NCBI GenBank assembly: GCA_030063045.1
Contig: JAQSEB010000010.1
Coordinates: forward strand, 2,225,501-2,289,500
Source of the DNA: Pratylenchus scribneri
Lineage: Eukaryota; Nematoda; Chromadorea; Rhabditida; Pratylenchidae
Direction of reading: 5' to 3'
DNA: 64,000 bases
Each line of letters opens with the position of its first letter. The first letter of the stretch is position 1. The position numbers and the translations under genes were made by a program. The notes under the pieces are model-generated. The model saw only the letters and a program-made list of their open reading frames with translations. It was not told the DNA's origin and ran no database searches. This document shows, one piece after another, positions 37,426 to 48,928 of the stretch.

Positions 37426-40194
37426 ATGGCCACTGCCCCTAATGATAATGTTGAACAACCGATGACTGAAGAACAAATAAATAGAAAATGTTTGATTTTA
37501 CGCAATTTACACGAAGTTCTCCAGGAAGATAAACTTGTAAAGCTGATAAAATCGGGCAAAAATATTCATGTTTATTGGGGAACGGCAACAACCGGAAGAC
37601 CACATGTAGCCTATCTTGTGCCAGTTCAAAAAATTGCCGACTTTTTGAGGGCGGATATAAGAGTAAATATTAAATTTAATAAAATTAAATCACAATTATT
37701 TAAGGTTACCATTCTTTTCGCTGATTTGCATGCATTTCTTGACAATTTGAAAAGTAGCTTTGAACTGCTCGAAAACCGGGTGCTCTACTATGAAAATGTT
37801 ATCAAATCATTGTTGACCGCATTGGATGTGCCAATTGAGAAATTGCATTTTGTACGTGGACAATCCTATCAATTAACTGAGTAATTGAATTATATTTAAG
37901 ATAATTTATTTATTTTATATTTTAGGAATTATACGAAGGATCTACTCCGATTGTCTTCATTTATCAGTTTGAGAGATGCAATGAGAGCCGGGGCGGAGGT
38001 TGTGAAGCAAATGGAAGACCCACTTTTGAGTGGAATCCTTTATCCACTTTTACAAGCACTCGATGAACAATATTTGAAAGTGGATGGACAATTTGGTGGC
38101 GTTGATCAGAGGAAAATATTCATTTTGGCCGAAGAACAATTACCAAAATTAAAATTTGGCAAGCGATTCCATTTGATGAATCCAATGGTGCCCGGTTTGA
38201 CTGGAGTGAAAATGAGCAGGTTATCAATTAAAGTGAATAAATTTAATAAAAACAATTTTAGTTCTGAAGAAAATACAAAAATTGACTTGATGGATTCACC
38301 GCAAACCGTAAATGCAAAAATTGATTCTGCCTCTTTTCCAAAGAGCGGTTCGGGAGAAGAAAATTGAATTTTAGCATTTTATAAACATGTTGTTTTCCCA
38401 ATTCTGGAAGAGGTAACACAATAATGAATTATAAATAAAATAAGCATTGTTTTTGCCAGAATAATTTAACATTAAATGATGGCCAACAATTCGCTGATTA
38501 TAATGAAATGCAATTGGCTTTAGAACAAAATCAAATTGATGAATTGGCTCTCAAGGATTTTTTGAAAACCTTTTTGAACAATATTCTCGCAAAAGGTTGA
38601 ATAATTAAATTTAAAATTAATTTTTTAAATTTATAGTTCAACAAAATTGCAACCAATCTTCTTCTTTTGCTGAAATATTATTTAAAGCATATCCGCCAAC
38701 AATTCGTGAGGATGAACCGAATAATATTATTGAGGAATTTGCTGAATTTAAAGAAGAGATAATCATCGAAAACAAATGTGGAGAAAAATTCAAAGTATGA
38801 CCAATTAAAACATTTCTTCAATTTAAATTAATTCATTTTTAGTTACTTCCATCCGCCAGATTATCCAAATCGCCGTTCAAAAATGAAAATCCCAAAGTAA
38901 AACCACTGAAAATTCTTTGGCGGTGTTCACCAAAAGGACAGCTTACACTGGCTCATTTTTATTCACTTTTGCAATTGAGAATTCTGAAAATGGATGGTCA
39001 TCAATGTTCAATTCTAATTTCGGATTTGGATGCGTTTTTGGACAAAATCAAATGTCCTTGGAATGATTTGAAAGTATTTTTTAAATTTATTTAAAATTTA
39101 ATAATTTTTTTATATTTAAGAAACGAACCGAGAATTATTTGAAAAGTTTGAAACAAGTTTTGAATGTTTTGGGTATGGAGGGCGTGTCTATTACTTTATC
39201 CTCAGAATATGAATATAACAGGTTTATAAATGAAATGAAATTTAAATAAAATAAATTAAATAGCACTTTCACATTGGAAATGTACAAAATGGTTAGTGTG
39301 GTTACACGTTCGGAGACTGCATTGGTCGATGGTGGAAACACGGTTGGATGTCATTTATGTCCAATTTATTTTGCACTCGACACAAATTATTCAAAAAATG
39401 ATTTGGTAACATAAACCGAAATTATTTAAATATTTCAAATTGATTTAGATTTTAATTGGTCCAAATCAAGAAAAATTTGCGAAACTTGCAAGAAAGGTAA
39501 CATTTACAAAAATTAAATTATTTTAATTAAATTTTAAGATTAACAAATCATTGAAGATTCCTCAAGACCAACACCCAGCATTTTTAATAATGGTAAATTT
39601 ACAAGAATTTGTACAAATTTAATGATTTTATTTTATAGCCAGAAATAATTGGAACTGATGGACTGAGGATGAGTGCGACCAAACCGGAGTTCAATTTGGA
39701 ATTGCAGGATGGAACAAAGAAAGTTCGTCAAAAAATTGGCAAATCATTTTGTGAACCTGGCAATTTGAAAGACAATTTTGCACTTCAATTATGTCGGAGT
39801 TTTATTTTTCCATTCAACAAACACAAAATAAATGCAGCTGAAAATGAAAGTATGTTCAAAATTATTTAAAAAATTATAAAAAGATTTATAGAATTAATTA
39901 TTGAGAGAAGTCCAGAAAATGGTGGAAATTTGGAAGTTTCGGATTGTGAAGAACTCGATGAATTATTTATTTCGTTGAAATTACATCCTGCAGACTTGAA
40001 AGCATTTTGCTGTGCACAAATTAATGAAATATTCGATTCAATTCGTAATGGACGTTTCATAGTTTGTTTTTCTAATTAATTATTGATTTATGGCGGTTTT
40101 TATTTTCAGATTGCCTGAATAAGGAGAAGAATGAGCTTATAAGACTGGATATACTCTTTAATTTTTTAATACATTTATTGTTCATTGTTGTTTG
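37426..40194 (+). CDS. yars-1: Cytosolic tyrosyl-tRNA synthetase, double-length, with an in-frame TGA
   Basis: Class I synthetase for tRNA(Tyr). Module 1: [40 protein letters not shown] (HIGH region), [55 protein letters not shown] and a [16 protein letters not shown] box split by a 45-bp intron. Module 2, from about 38850, repeats the fold: [57 protein letters not shown] and [20 protein letters not shown], with weakened active-site motifs. A TGA at 38365-38367 interrupts module 1 between SGSGEEN and [15 protein letters not shown], where homologues have Gly. A 27-nt GT..TTTTAG stretch (38348-38374) would remove it in phase. The C-terminal exon and stop (about 40194) are uncertain. No EMAP-II-like domain as in human YARS was seen. 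Confidence 0.85.
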
Positions 40195-40312
40195 AATTGA
40201 TAAAATTAAATGTCATTTATTTTAATTAAAATTTCAAATGTTTAACAAATCATTGAATATATCAATTAATTAATCATTAAATCAAATTATTTTAATAATT
40301 ATTTTCAAAGCT

Positions 40313-42806
40313 ATGATGCCAGCTGTAGAACAAAGTTCATCGGCCGGACAATTTAATTTGTAAGTTCTCACAATTTTGTGGATTATTAATTTAAACGAAT
40401 TTCAGATATCATTTCACGGAAAAATTCATTGTCGAGTCCACCGTTGTTGGCGAGCCATCTCTCGAAATTGATCGATACTCTGCAGGAAAAACAAATTTGC
40501 GTATGTTTTTTTTGCTTTAAATTATTAATAAAATGCATTAATTAAGGTATTGGCAATTTCCAAATCCAAACAAATAATGCCATAAAAATTGATTCAATAA
40601 ATGGAATTGTGGGAATAATTGAGCTCATTTCTGGTCCATATTTGATTGTCATAAAATCTGTGAAGCGAGTTGGCCTAATGAATGATGCTGAAATATATCA
40701 AGTGGATCAGACTGAATTGATCCCATTCAAAACAGATTTACATCTTTCCGAACAAGAAGTAAACCTTAAATAAATTGATTAAAATTAATAATTTTATAGA
40801 AAAAAGCCAATCAATGTTTGTTGGAAATGTTGCAATATATTCTCTCGGTGGATGGATTCTATTATTCTCCCTCAATGGACATTTCTCATTCACTTCAATG
40901 GCTCAGTGAAAATTCAAGTCCAGAATTGCATCGAAAACCGCTGATTGAGACGGTCGACCAACGATTTGTATGGAATGTGAAATTATGTTCAAAATTCAAT
41001 ACACCGGAGGTAAATTTTTGAATTAAAATTTTATTTAAATTAAATTAATTTAAACAGCTCTCAAAATTTGTGCATCCATTAATTCATGGATTTGTTGGCA
41101 TTCGCCTCTGTACAATTAATAATATTCAATTTAAATTGGCAATTATTTCAAGAAGATCAGCCGATAGGTTCGCCAAAAATTACTATTAAATTTTACATTT
41201 TTTTTAGACCCGGAGTCCGTTTCCACACAAGAGGGGCCGATTCAGAGGGAAATTGTGCAAATTTTGTTGAAACCGAACAAATTGTTGAATATGATTTTGA
41301 TCATTCACATGGAAAATCAAATTCTCGGCAAATTGCTTCATTTATTCAGGTAAAACATTTGTGATAATTTCATTAATCTAAATTGAAATTAAGATGCGCG
41401 GATCAATTCCACTTTTGTGGTCTCAAAAACCCAATTTGAAATGGCAACCGGATCCATCATTCAAATCGATTGATGAACAGCACAATTGCTTTCGGATGCA
41501 TTTGAATAATTTATTTGCCCGCTACGGCCGGGAGGCATTGAATGGAATTCCACGAAAAATTGTAGAAAATTTAGCTTAAAAATTAGTAACAAATTTATTT
41601 TAGGTAATTTTGAATTTGATCAATCATTATGGCCGGGAACATAAAATTGGAATGCAACTCCGTGAAGTTATTGACAAATTGAGCACACCCAGTGTAAAAT
41701 ATGTGGCATTTGATTTTCATCGGCATTGTCAATCGCTGAATTGGGATCGGCTGGCATTGTTGAAGGATGAGCTGCAGTCGGATATTCGTCAATTTAGCTT
41801 CTTTTCCACACGCTTGCAACGGAACAATCAAGCATGGTTTGAAGAAAATGGAGGTGGCGGCGAAAATCGAATTTATCAAAGCGGATTCTTCCGGACAAAT
41901 TGCATGGAGTTGGTTAAATATTATTCACTTATTAATTAATTAATTAATTTAATTTTAAGTTGTTTGGATCGAACCAATGTGGTGCAGGCTCTTTTGGGAA
42001 TGGAATCGTTACGGTAATTATAGTACACTTTTTAAATAATCAATACATTAATTTTCAGTTTGCAACTCAAATACTTTGGCATTATCAAAGATTCTGTTCA
42101 CAATTTTGATAATTGGCCACAATTTGTTCACATATTTAAAAATCGTAATTATTTAAAAATTAAAAAAAAATAATTTTTTATTTTTTTTTTTCAGTTTGGG
42201 CTGACAATGGCGATGAATGCAGCAAACAATATGCAGGCACAGGTGCATTGAAGACGGACTATACACGAATTGGAAAGAGAACCTTCGGTGGGGCTGCCCG
42301 TGATTTGAATAATGCAATTACGCGTTATTTCAAAAATAATTTTACCGATGGATTTCGTCAGGTTATAAATTAAATTATCGATTTAATATTGATAAATTTT
42401 AGGATGCCATCAATTTATTCTTGGGCAATTATGCGGTGAATAGTGCAACAATTCCGGAACGTGTTGATCATTCCTTGGTTAATTTTGATGCAAATGGAGC
42501 TGCAATAGCTGGTGCCGTATTTTCCCTGGCAATGACTTCATTGTGCATTCTGGTTTCGGGTTAGTTTGAAAATTGCAAAGAAATTATTAAAATTATTATT
42601 TAGAAAATGTTAGCGCCACATTATTCTGGTTTGCAATCACTGCTGGATTTACGGCATTTATATGGGTGAATGGCGATGATTTTGTTGATCAACCCCAACT
42701 TGTGCCATCAACTTCAAATGCAAACATAAGAAATAGTATTAGTAGGAAGAGCATTGAAAAGAATGATGAACAATTTGATGTGAATATCCAACAAAAACGA
42801 CAATGA
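40313..42806 (+). CDS. sac-1: SAC1 phosphoinositide phosphatase
   Basis: ER/Golgi membrane phosphatase that removes mainly the 4-phosphate of PI4P. The start at 40313 gives [16 protein letters not shown], then [103 protein letters not shown] and the catalytic [13 protein letters not shown] (CX5R-T), split by an intron inside [22 protein letters not shown] and [18 protein letters not shown] are classic SAC motifs. Two C-terminal transmembrane helices follow ([17 protein letters not shown] and [18 protein letters not shown]). The polar tail ends IQQKRQ-TGA, with no obvious KKxx signal. It begins about 119 bp after the TyrRS stop, with ATTTTCAAAG two bases before the ATG, so it is probably the last operon gene. 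Confidence 0.96.
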
Positions 42807-44214
42807 ATTTAGAAGATAAATAGCGCTTTCCCTAAATAATAATTTAATCCTATAATATTTTATATAGCTGCTGTATGCATTTTCTCTTTAATATTTAATA
42901 AAATTATAATGATTTTATGGTTATTTTATTTTATTAATAATGAAAATTTTAACTTTTAACTATCATTCATTGTTTAACAACTTTAACTTTATTCATTTTA
43001 GTGGGCAAATAAACTAAATTGGTCCATTTCCGTTCACCAGTAGAGCACAGCAGATGACAAGGACCACACAAACAAATTCAAATACCTACTTTAAACCAGC
43101 TTATCCCACAATCATATTCAACAATTCAATTTTGCTCAATTCTTTCATTTTCATTCATTCAATTCATGACTTCCAATACGCTGCTATTCAGGTTTTTGGC
43201 ATGAAGCCAGAGAAATGGGTAATTCTATGGTTAGCCATTCCTCCCAAAAATGCAACCACCAACAATGTTAAAACTAGTCACCGGGGCGAGTCCCAGCAGG
43301 CTTCTGGGCATATTCCCAATGGCAGCGACAATTGGGCTTGGGGTTCTATTGGATTGGATATGGGGAATAGGAAAGGAAGTGGGTGGACATTGGGCACTCT
43401 CTACTGCAACTATTGAACCAGCCAACCTCCAACAATAGTGTCCCCGGTGGTGGTCGTTCTCCATCATCGCCACTCCCCTATAACGCCCCCAGCGCTTTCC
43501 CATCTTTACTCGCTCCTCCTAGGTCCAAGCCATTCGCTCTTTTATGGCGGGCATTTTCCTTCACATATATTCGCTTTTCTAAAATCCCTCATCTTCATCT
43601 TCGTCCACTCGCCGTTCTTCACTCCTCTCTTCCATTTCCTCTTTCCAATGTGACCCAAACACACATTCCCTCTTCCCCCGGGGGAAGAAAAAGCGACGCC
43701 AAGCGACCACTACGCTCGGGGGATCTCTTCCTCCTTTTTAGTTCTCCTTTATTTCAAAGGCTAAGCTTAATTCCTATTTATGAATTTAAATATTAAAAAT
43801 CTATTTTTAAAATCTATTTCCGTGGCCATTTTACCTGCCACCATCCTCATTTTCACATTCCAATTTCCGATTTAATTATTGAGGTTAACTCTGATGACCC
43901 CCAAAATGAGTTCCCCATAATTTTTCCATCGCATCGCATTGAGCCATCGGTCGGTCAGCCACTTTCCTTTCCATTTCCATTCTCGGAGCATCAAAAATCC
44001 ATTTCATTTTAATTCAGCCAGCCGACCATCCCATCTACCCATAAATCTATTTTCTATTTGCAGATAATCAAAAATAAAATTCCATTCTGCTCAATTTTAA
44101 ATAGCTTTTTAAATAAATATATTTATTCATTGGCATCAAATTTATCAACAAATATTCTGAATGGTAAAATGCACAATATCTTATTTACATTTATTTATCT
44201 TTATTTTTGTTATT
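42807..44214. other. Intergenic / 5' region of the next gene
   Basis: No gene is firmly supported. A tiny exon-like piece near 43193-43218 (CTATTCAG acceptor, ATGAAGCCAGAGAAATGG, GTAATT donor) could be the first coding exon of the gene at 44215. From 43230 to 43800 base composition is less AT-rich, with open frames on both strands but no motif; CACCGGGGC near 43279 and GTCCCCGGTGG near 43440 are inverted. Later sequence is AT-rich. Confidence 0.35.
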
Positions 44215-46301
44215 CAGCCAACAAGGACGCGGACACCCTCCCGTGGAAGACCCACAAGACGGGCACAGAGTGCATCAAGGAAGACAAAATCGCCGGCAAA
44301 GAAAACATCTCCACAAAAATCGACGCCAAAGTCGAAATCAAGGTCGGCATCACGTTCAAGAAAGGTAGGTATTTTGTTAATTTTTTGAGATTTTTCTGGC
44401 AAAATTTAGGTGGCCACAGCACCGGCAGCCGTTAGCGGAAAACGTCGTGAAAGCCCACCACGCCGAGTGTCACCGCATCCAAATGCAGCAATCAAAAAAG
44501 GAGCACAAACTTTCAAAGGTAAGTTATATTAAAATGAAATTATTAGCAATCAAAAAAGGAGCACAAACTTTCAAAGGTAAGTTATATTAAAATGAAATTA
44601 TTAGAAAAGGAGTGTGTTTAACATTAAAATTATTATACTTCCTTATTTTTTCCTTTGTAAAAATCAAAATGTTTGTGAAAATCAGAATGTTTATGAAAAT
44701 CAGAATGTTTGTGAAAATCAGAATGTTTGTGAAAATCAGAATGTTTGTGAGAATCAGAATGTTTGTGAAAATCAGAATGTTTGTGAGAATCAGAATGTTT
44801 GTGAAAATCAGAATGTTTGTGAAAATCAAAATGTTTATGAGAATCAGAATGTTTGTGAGAATCAGAATGTTTGTGAAAATCAGAATGTTTGTGAAAATCA
44901 GAATGTTTGTGAAAATCAAAATGTTTGTGAGAATCAGAATGTTTGTGAGAATCAGAATGTTTGTGAGAATCAGAATGTTTGTGAAAATCAGAATGTTTGT
45001 GAAAATCAGAATGTTTGTGAAAATCAAAATGTTTGTGAGAATCAGAATGTTTGTGAGAATCAGAATGTTTGTGAAAATCAGAATGTTTGTGAAAATCAGA
45101 ATGTTTGTGAAAATCAGAATGTTTGTGAAAATCAGAATGTTTGTGAAAATCAGAATGTTTGTGAGAATCAGAATGTTTGTGAGAATCAGAATGTTTGTGA
45201 AAATCAGAATGTTTGTGAAAATCAAAATGTTTGAGAGAATCAGAATGTTTGTGAAAATCAGAATGTTTGTGAAAATCAGAATGTTTGTGAGAATCAGAAT
45301 GTTTGTGAGAATCAGAATGTTTGTGAAAATCAGAATGTTCGTGAAAATCAAAATGTTTGAGAGAATCAGAATGTTTGTGAGAATCAGAATGTTTGTGAGA
45401 ATCAGAATTTTTAATGGCCCCGGAGCTCTACTATTTTTTAGCGCACTTTAAGGAAGGCAAAAATTACATTTGTTTCTCCTTAAAACTCCTCAAACAGGGG
45501 CTATTGTTAGAGAGGGGGTCTCTAATATTAGGAAAAATACGCTAATCTAATTATAAACAAATTTGTAGGCACTCAGCGTCCAACTTCCTCAATTACCGTT
45601 TCCACTTCATCCATTTCGCCCCCAATTCTTCGTTCCCGTGCTTTGGGTGTTGCTCTCACTCAACCACCACCACCGTCGAGGAATGGGCCAAAACAACGAA
45701 GTTGGCGAGATGCAATCAAAGACAATGCTGTGACCCGACAATTCGGCAAAATGACAAGAAGCATCAAAAGAGTGGGTGGAATTTACATTTAATTTCCCAA
45801 TAAATTATTAATTCAAGGGACCAAGGCCATTGTTCAGAAACACGGCCAAACATTTGAAGGCCAATGCGAAATATTACATTTTGGCATTTGTGTTCCTCAT
45901 TTTGGCCGGCATCATCTACAAATTCCAACGGGAATTGCTCACAAATGTTCAGCAAATTAACAAACAAGTTGTGGAATTCGTCCAACAACAATATGATCAA
46001 CAACGCCAAATCTTCGGGTGAGCACCCAACCCGGTGGGTTTATGCATATTTTACGGTGTTGAGGGATTTGTAATCATATTTTGGGGATATTTTAATTCAA
46101 AAACAATAATAACTCTTCTAATTTTTTTCCTATTTTTGCAGGGAATATTTGCGCAAAACACAAGAGGCAATGGAGCAGGCTCGGCAAAAATACCTCAGCC
46201 AATCCCCTTCACCACCTCTCGATCAACAACAATCTCCAACCTCAACACCGCCTCCACCACCAAAACCCACCAGAACACCGCATTTAACTGACACAATTTG
46301 A
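44215..46301 (+). CDS. Basic RS/TP-rich single-pass membrane protein (5' end uncertain)
   Basis: Exons read: about 44219-44364, 44411-44515, 45569-45771, 45819-46018 and 46141-46301. The N-terminal part is strongly basic: PTRTRTPSRGRPTRRAQSAS, KSPAKKTSPQKSTPKSKSRS, GKRRESPPRRVSPHPNAAIK, then KQRSWRDAIKDNAVTRQFGK. It is followed by one transmembrane helix (AKYYILAFVFLILAGIIYKF) and a coiled, then Gln/Pro-rich tail (ELLTNVQQINKQVVEFVQQQ; PPPPPKPTRTPHLTDTI). The layout, a long basic Ser/Pro nucleoplasmic-like arm, one TM and a short tail, resembles inner-nuclear-membrane proteins, but no LEM domain is seen, so that is inference. The first coding exon is not certain. The large intron holds a 60-bp duplication and the 18-bp minisatellite. 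Confidence 0.65.
44487..44606 (+). repeat. Tandem duplication of about 58 bp spanning an exon-intron boundary
   Basis: The segment starting GCAATCAAAAAAGGAGCACA and running through ACTTTCAAAGGTAAGTTATA to TTATTAG is present twice in a row with no visible difference. It contains the end of an exon (AIKKGAQTFK) and its strong GGTAAG donor. Two identical donors are therefore 58 bp apart. Confidence 0.85.
44655..45414 (+). repeat. 18-bp minisatellite, about 42 copies
   Basis: Uninterrupted array of GA(A/G)AATCAGAATGTTTGT with few variants (AAA for AGA, TTTATG, TTTGAG). The 18-bp period is a multiple of three and the unit lacks stops in several frames, so it creates long spurious ORFs on both strands (for example a CENQNV repeat or, on the other strand, a TNILIF repeat). 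It lies in an intron of the membrane-protein gene; no coding role is claimed. Confidence 0.95.
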
Positions 46302-48928
46302 TGTTTCCTTGAAGCCATTTGTGCCATTGACGGGCTTTTATCATCTATTTCCGAACCTAATTTTGCGATTAAAATTCGTTTAGGAAAGAAGCCCGTCTCT
46401 GATTTTCATTTCCTCAATTCATTCCCAAAATCCAATAATCAGGAATTGTTCCTCCAAATATCACTTTCTTTTTTATTTGGCAATTAATAACACATTTGTT
46501 CGCTTCATTTTTAACATTTTTGCATTTTATTCATATTCACTTGGACTCGAATCGCCAATTTTGTATAAAATACAAATTACAACACCTTTTTAATTTAACT
46601 AAAATATTCATCTACTTATTAACTTTCATTAATTTACTTATTATTCCTTACAAAATACTTAATTTTTCCTCATTGATCTTTGATAGCATCTTTTTTAATA
46701 ATTTCTCCAAAGATATTCTCCAATCTCCAAATATACCCTCAAGGCATTTTCATTTTTATATTTTCATAATGAATAAAGAATGAATGATTGAAAATTCTGT
46801 AGTACAATTTGTTTTTGTTGAACTGAACTCACCTTTTTGGGATGGCCAAAAATTGTTAAAGGGCCATGACCATGTTTGGAAGAGCCAGTGTTGTCCAACC
46901 AATCAACAATTCAGGCCGAAACGAGTGCAATATTGCCATAATTTGGCCCATTTTTGGGGTCCAGCAGAATATTTCAAACGTCCCAGCCTGAACAGTGTGA
47001 ATGGTGGCAACGGGTTTGGAAAATGATTAGGCATTTTGTGCGGCCCTTCTCTCAGTCGATATGGGTCACACGTACTCTTGAATGTTTTTGGCCGGCTGGC
47101 TGAGATTGTGGTTGGCTCGAATGGGCGGCGAATTTGAAGTGGGAAGATTGAATAGATTGGATTGGAGGGAAAGAAAGACGGGAATTGGAAGGAACGAAAG
47201 TTGGATAGGGGACAGACATTTTTGGCGACGACGACCGTATTGTCGAATGAAATTGGGGGTGGAGGGTGGAGATGGTCGCCTCAAGGGGGATTGGGGCAAA
47301 AAACGGAGTATTTTGCAAGAATGCACCTTTAATATAGGTGGTTTGAGTCATTTGGCGAGAATTGTGCACCATTTTGGAACCGCCGGGAATTGGCCGAATT
47401 TGTCCTCCTCTACTCAATGACTGGTTCATCCATATACTCATAATGGTAATCTTGCTACTTTGTGATAATTTATTTAATATTTAATTGAGAAATAAGGGAG
47501 AAATGGCCATCCAAAATGGTATAGGCCGGCTTTTATGTGGATGTGGCTATTTAGAATGGCTTAAAAAGGAGAAGCAGAGCCAGCGGGGAGGGGAGGGGAA
47601 AATGCGCAAAAAGGGCTGATTGTGAGGTGAAGACGAAGGAGGAGCAGAATCTTTCGACGGGGGAAGAAATGAAAGAAACTGGCTGAAATGCTTCTTATGA
47701 ATTGAATGCACCTTTGTGGATCTTCTTCTTCGCGCCCCTACTCCCAAATTGCAATTAGGCGCTATATGATGGTTGCTGCCCAAATTCCCCTTCACTTCTT
47801 GCTTCATTCACCAACGAGTCCAGCAAAAGCAGCCGGTTTGTGGGTGCGCGGATTGCACAAGAAGATGATGATGGGTGGGTGGTTGGAGGAGTAGGAGAAT
47901 CACAGTCAGTGCATCCATCCATCCTATCCATTCATGGAATTGCACAACAGCCTTTTAAAAGGGTAGCGGCAAGAACAACTGCTAGAACGAGTAGAAGAAC
48001 AGGTGGAAGTTTTGGCCAATGCCTGGGGCATAAAAGGCCGCAAAACAGGGTTGTATTTGTGAGGAGGACAGAATTGCAACCTCCAACCAACACAACAATA
48101 TTCTTTTCCCTTTTCCATTTTTTCATTAGCAAGTCACAAGTTGTGTGCGAAAATATCGGGGGAAAAAGCAACCTTTGAACCATGGAATCCTTCTTCTTAT
48201 ATAGGTACACATATTTGATCATCAGCTGTGGCTGTGGTGGTTGATTAGGGTTGTTGTTTTGGTTGCGGTGTGGTGATTGCTTTATAATGGTTGAAAGGCA
48301 AAGGAAATTGGATTTGATTTTATACGGGTTTCACTAATCAGTTTTAACAAATAAATGAGAATTTCACGGGTAAAAATTAATCAAATCCATATGATGGAAA
48401 CGTAGATACCTATTTTAATGGCTTCAGACTCAGATTTCCACGTAAACAAAACATTCAACACCAAACGAATGATTTTATATTCTTTAGAAGGAAAAAAGGA
48501 AAGAATTGAAGGGGAATTTGCGGTACAGTAATGTTCCCATTTTTGTAAAATAAATAAAAATGACAAAATATCCTAATTACTTTTTTTTCTTTTTATCCGC
48601 CATCGCCATGCTATTTCTCCACCTTGGCCCTCAGGCCCTTTCCCTTTCTTCCACAAACGAGAGCGGCGATAACGAACGAGCGAGTTTCCATGTTTTTTTG
48701 GCCATATGGCCATGGCCATATTGATAGTTTTTCATAGAAAATAGTCAAATGAATGAATCTCAATTATTTAATTTCCCTTTCTTTCTTAATCAATTCAAAA
48801 TTCTTCTTCTTTCGGGCCATAAAATTCTTAAATAAACGATTGAATGGAAATTAAATTGGATCAACCAATTACAATTACTCTTATTTAAAATTAATATATT
48901 TCAGAGCTATTATTATCCGGTTAAATCA
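46302..48928. other. Intergenic region with weak minus-strand exon candidates
   Basis: Two open minus-strand stretches might be exons but are not assigned a gene. 47441-47052 begins MSIWMNQSLSRGGQIRPIPG and ends in Ser/Gln/Pro-rich sequence at a good GTACGT donor. 46990-46905, after a CTGTTCAG acceptor, can read GPQKWAKLWQYCTRFGLNC before a stop, but its phase does not match that donor. 48188-47945 carries a hydrophobic run (LPPVLLLVLAVVLAATLLKG). The plus strand is also open over much of this. The rest, 46302-46780 and 48230-48920, looks like 3' and 5' flanking DNA. Confidence 0.3.

Noticed and set aside
44640..45414. CRISPR-like array
   Set aside because: Units are directly adjacent with no unique spacers, and the window is clearly eukaryotic. 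The same applies to 53387-54640.
44587..45451. ORFs of 200-280 codons on both strands made of repeated hexapeptides
   Set aside because: They are by-products of an 18-bp tandem repeat whose unit lacks stops; the array is intronic and shows no codon-level conservation.
46905..46990. Neuropeptide-like tail GPQKWAKLWQYC on the minus strand
   Set aside because: Resemblance to W-containing peptides is loose, it lacks an amidation Gly and basic cleavage pair, and its phase does not fit the preceding donor.
47840..48222. Possible small secreted or RS-like protein on either strand
   Set aside because: Both strands are open; the hydrophobic minus stretch ends at a stop with no donor, and neither reading has supporting structure.
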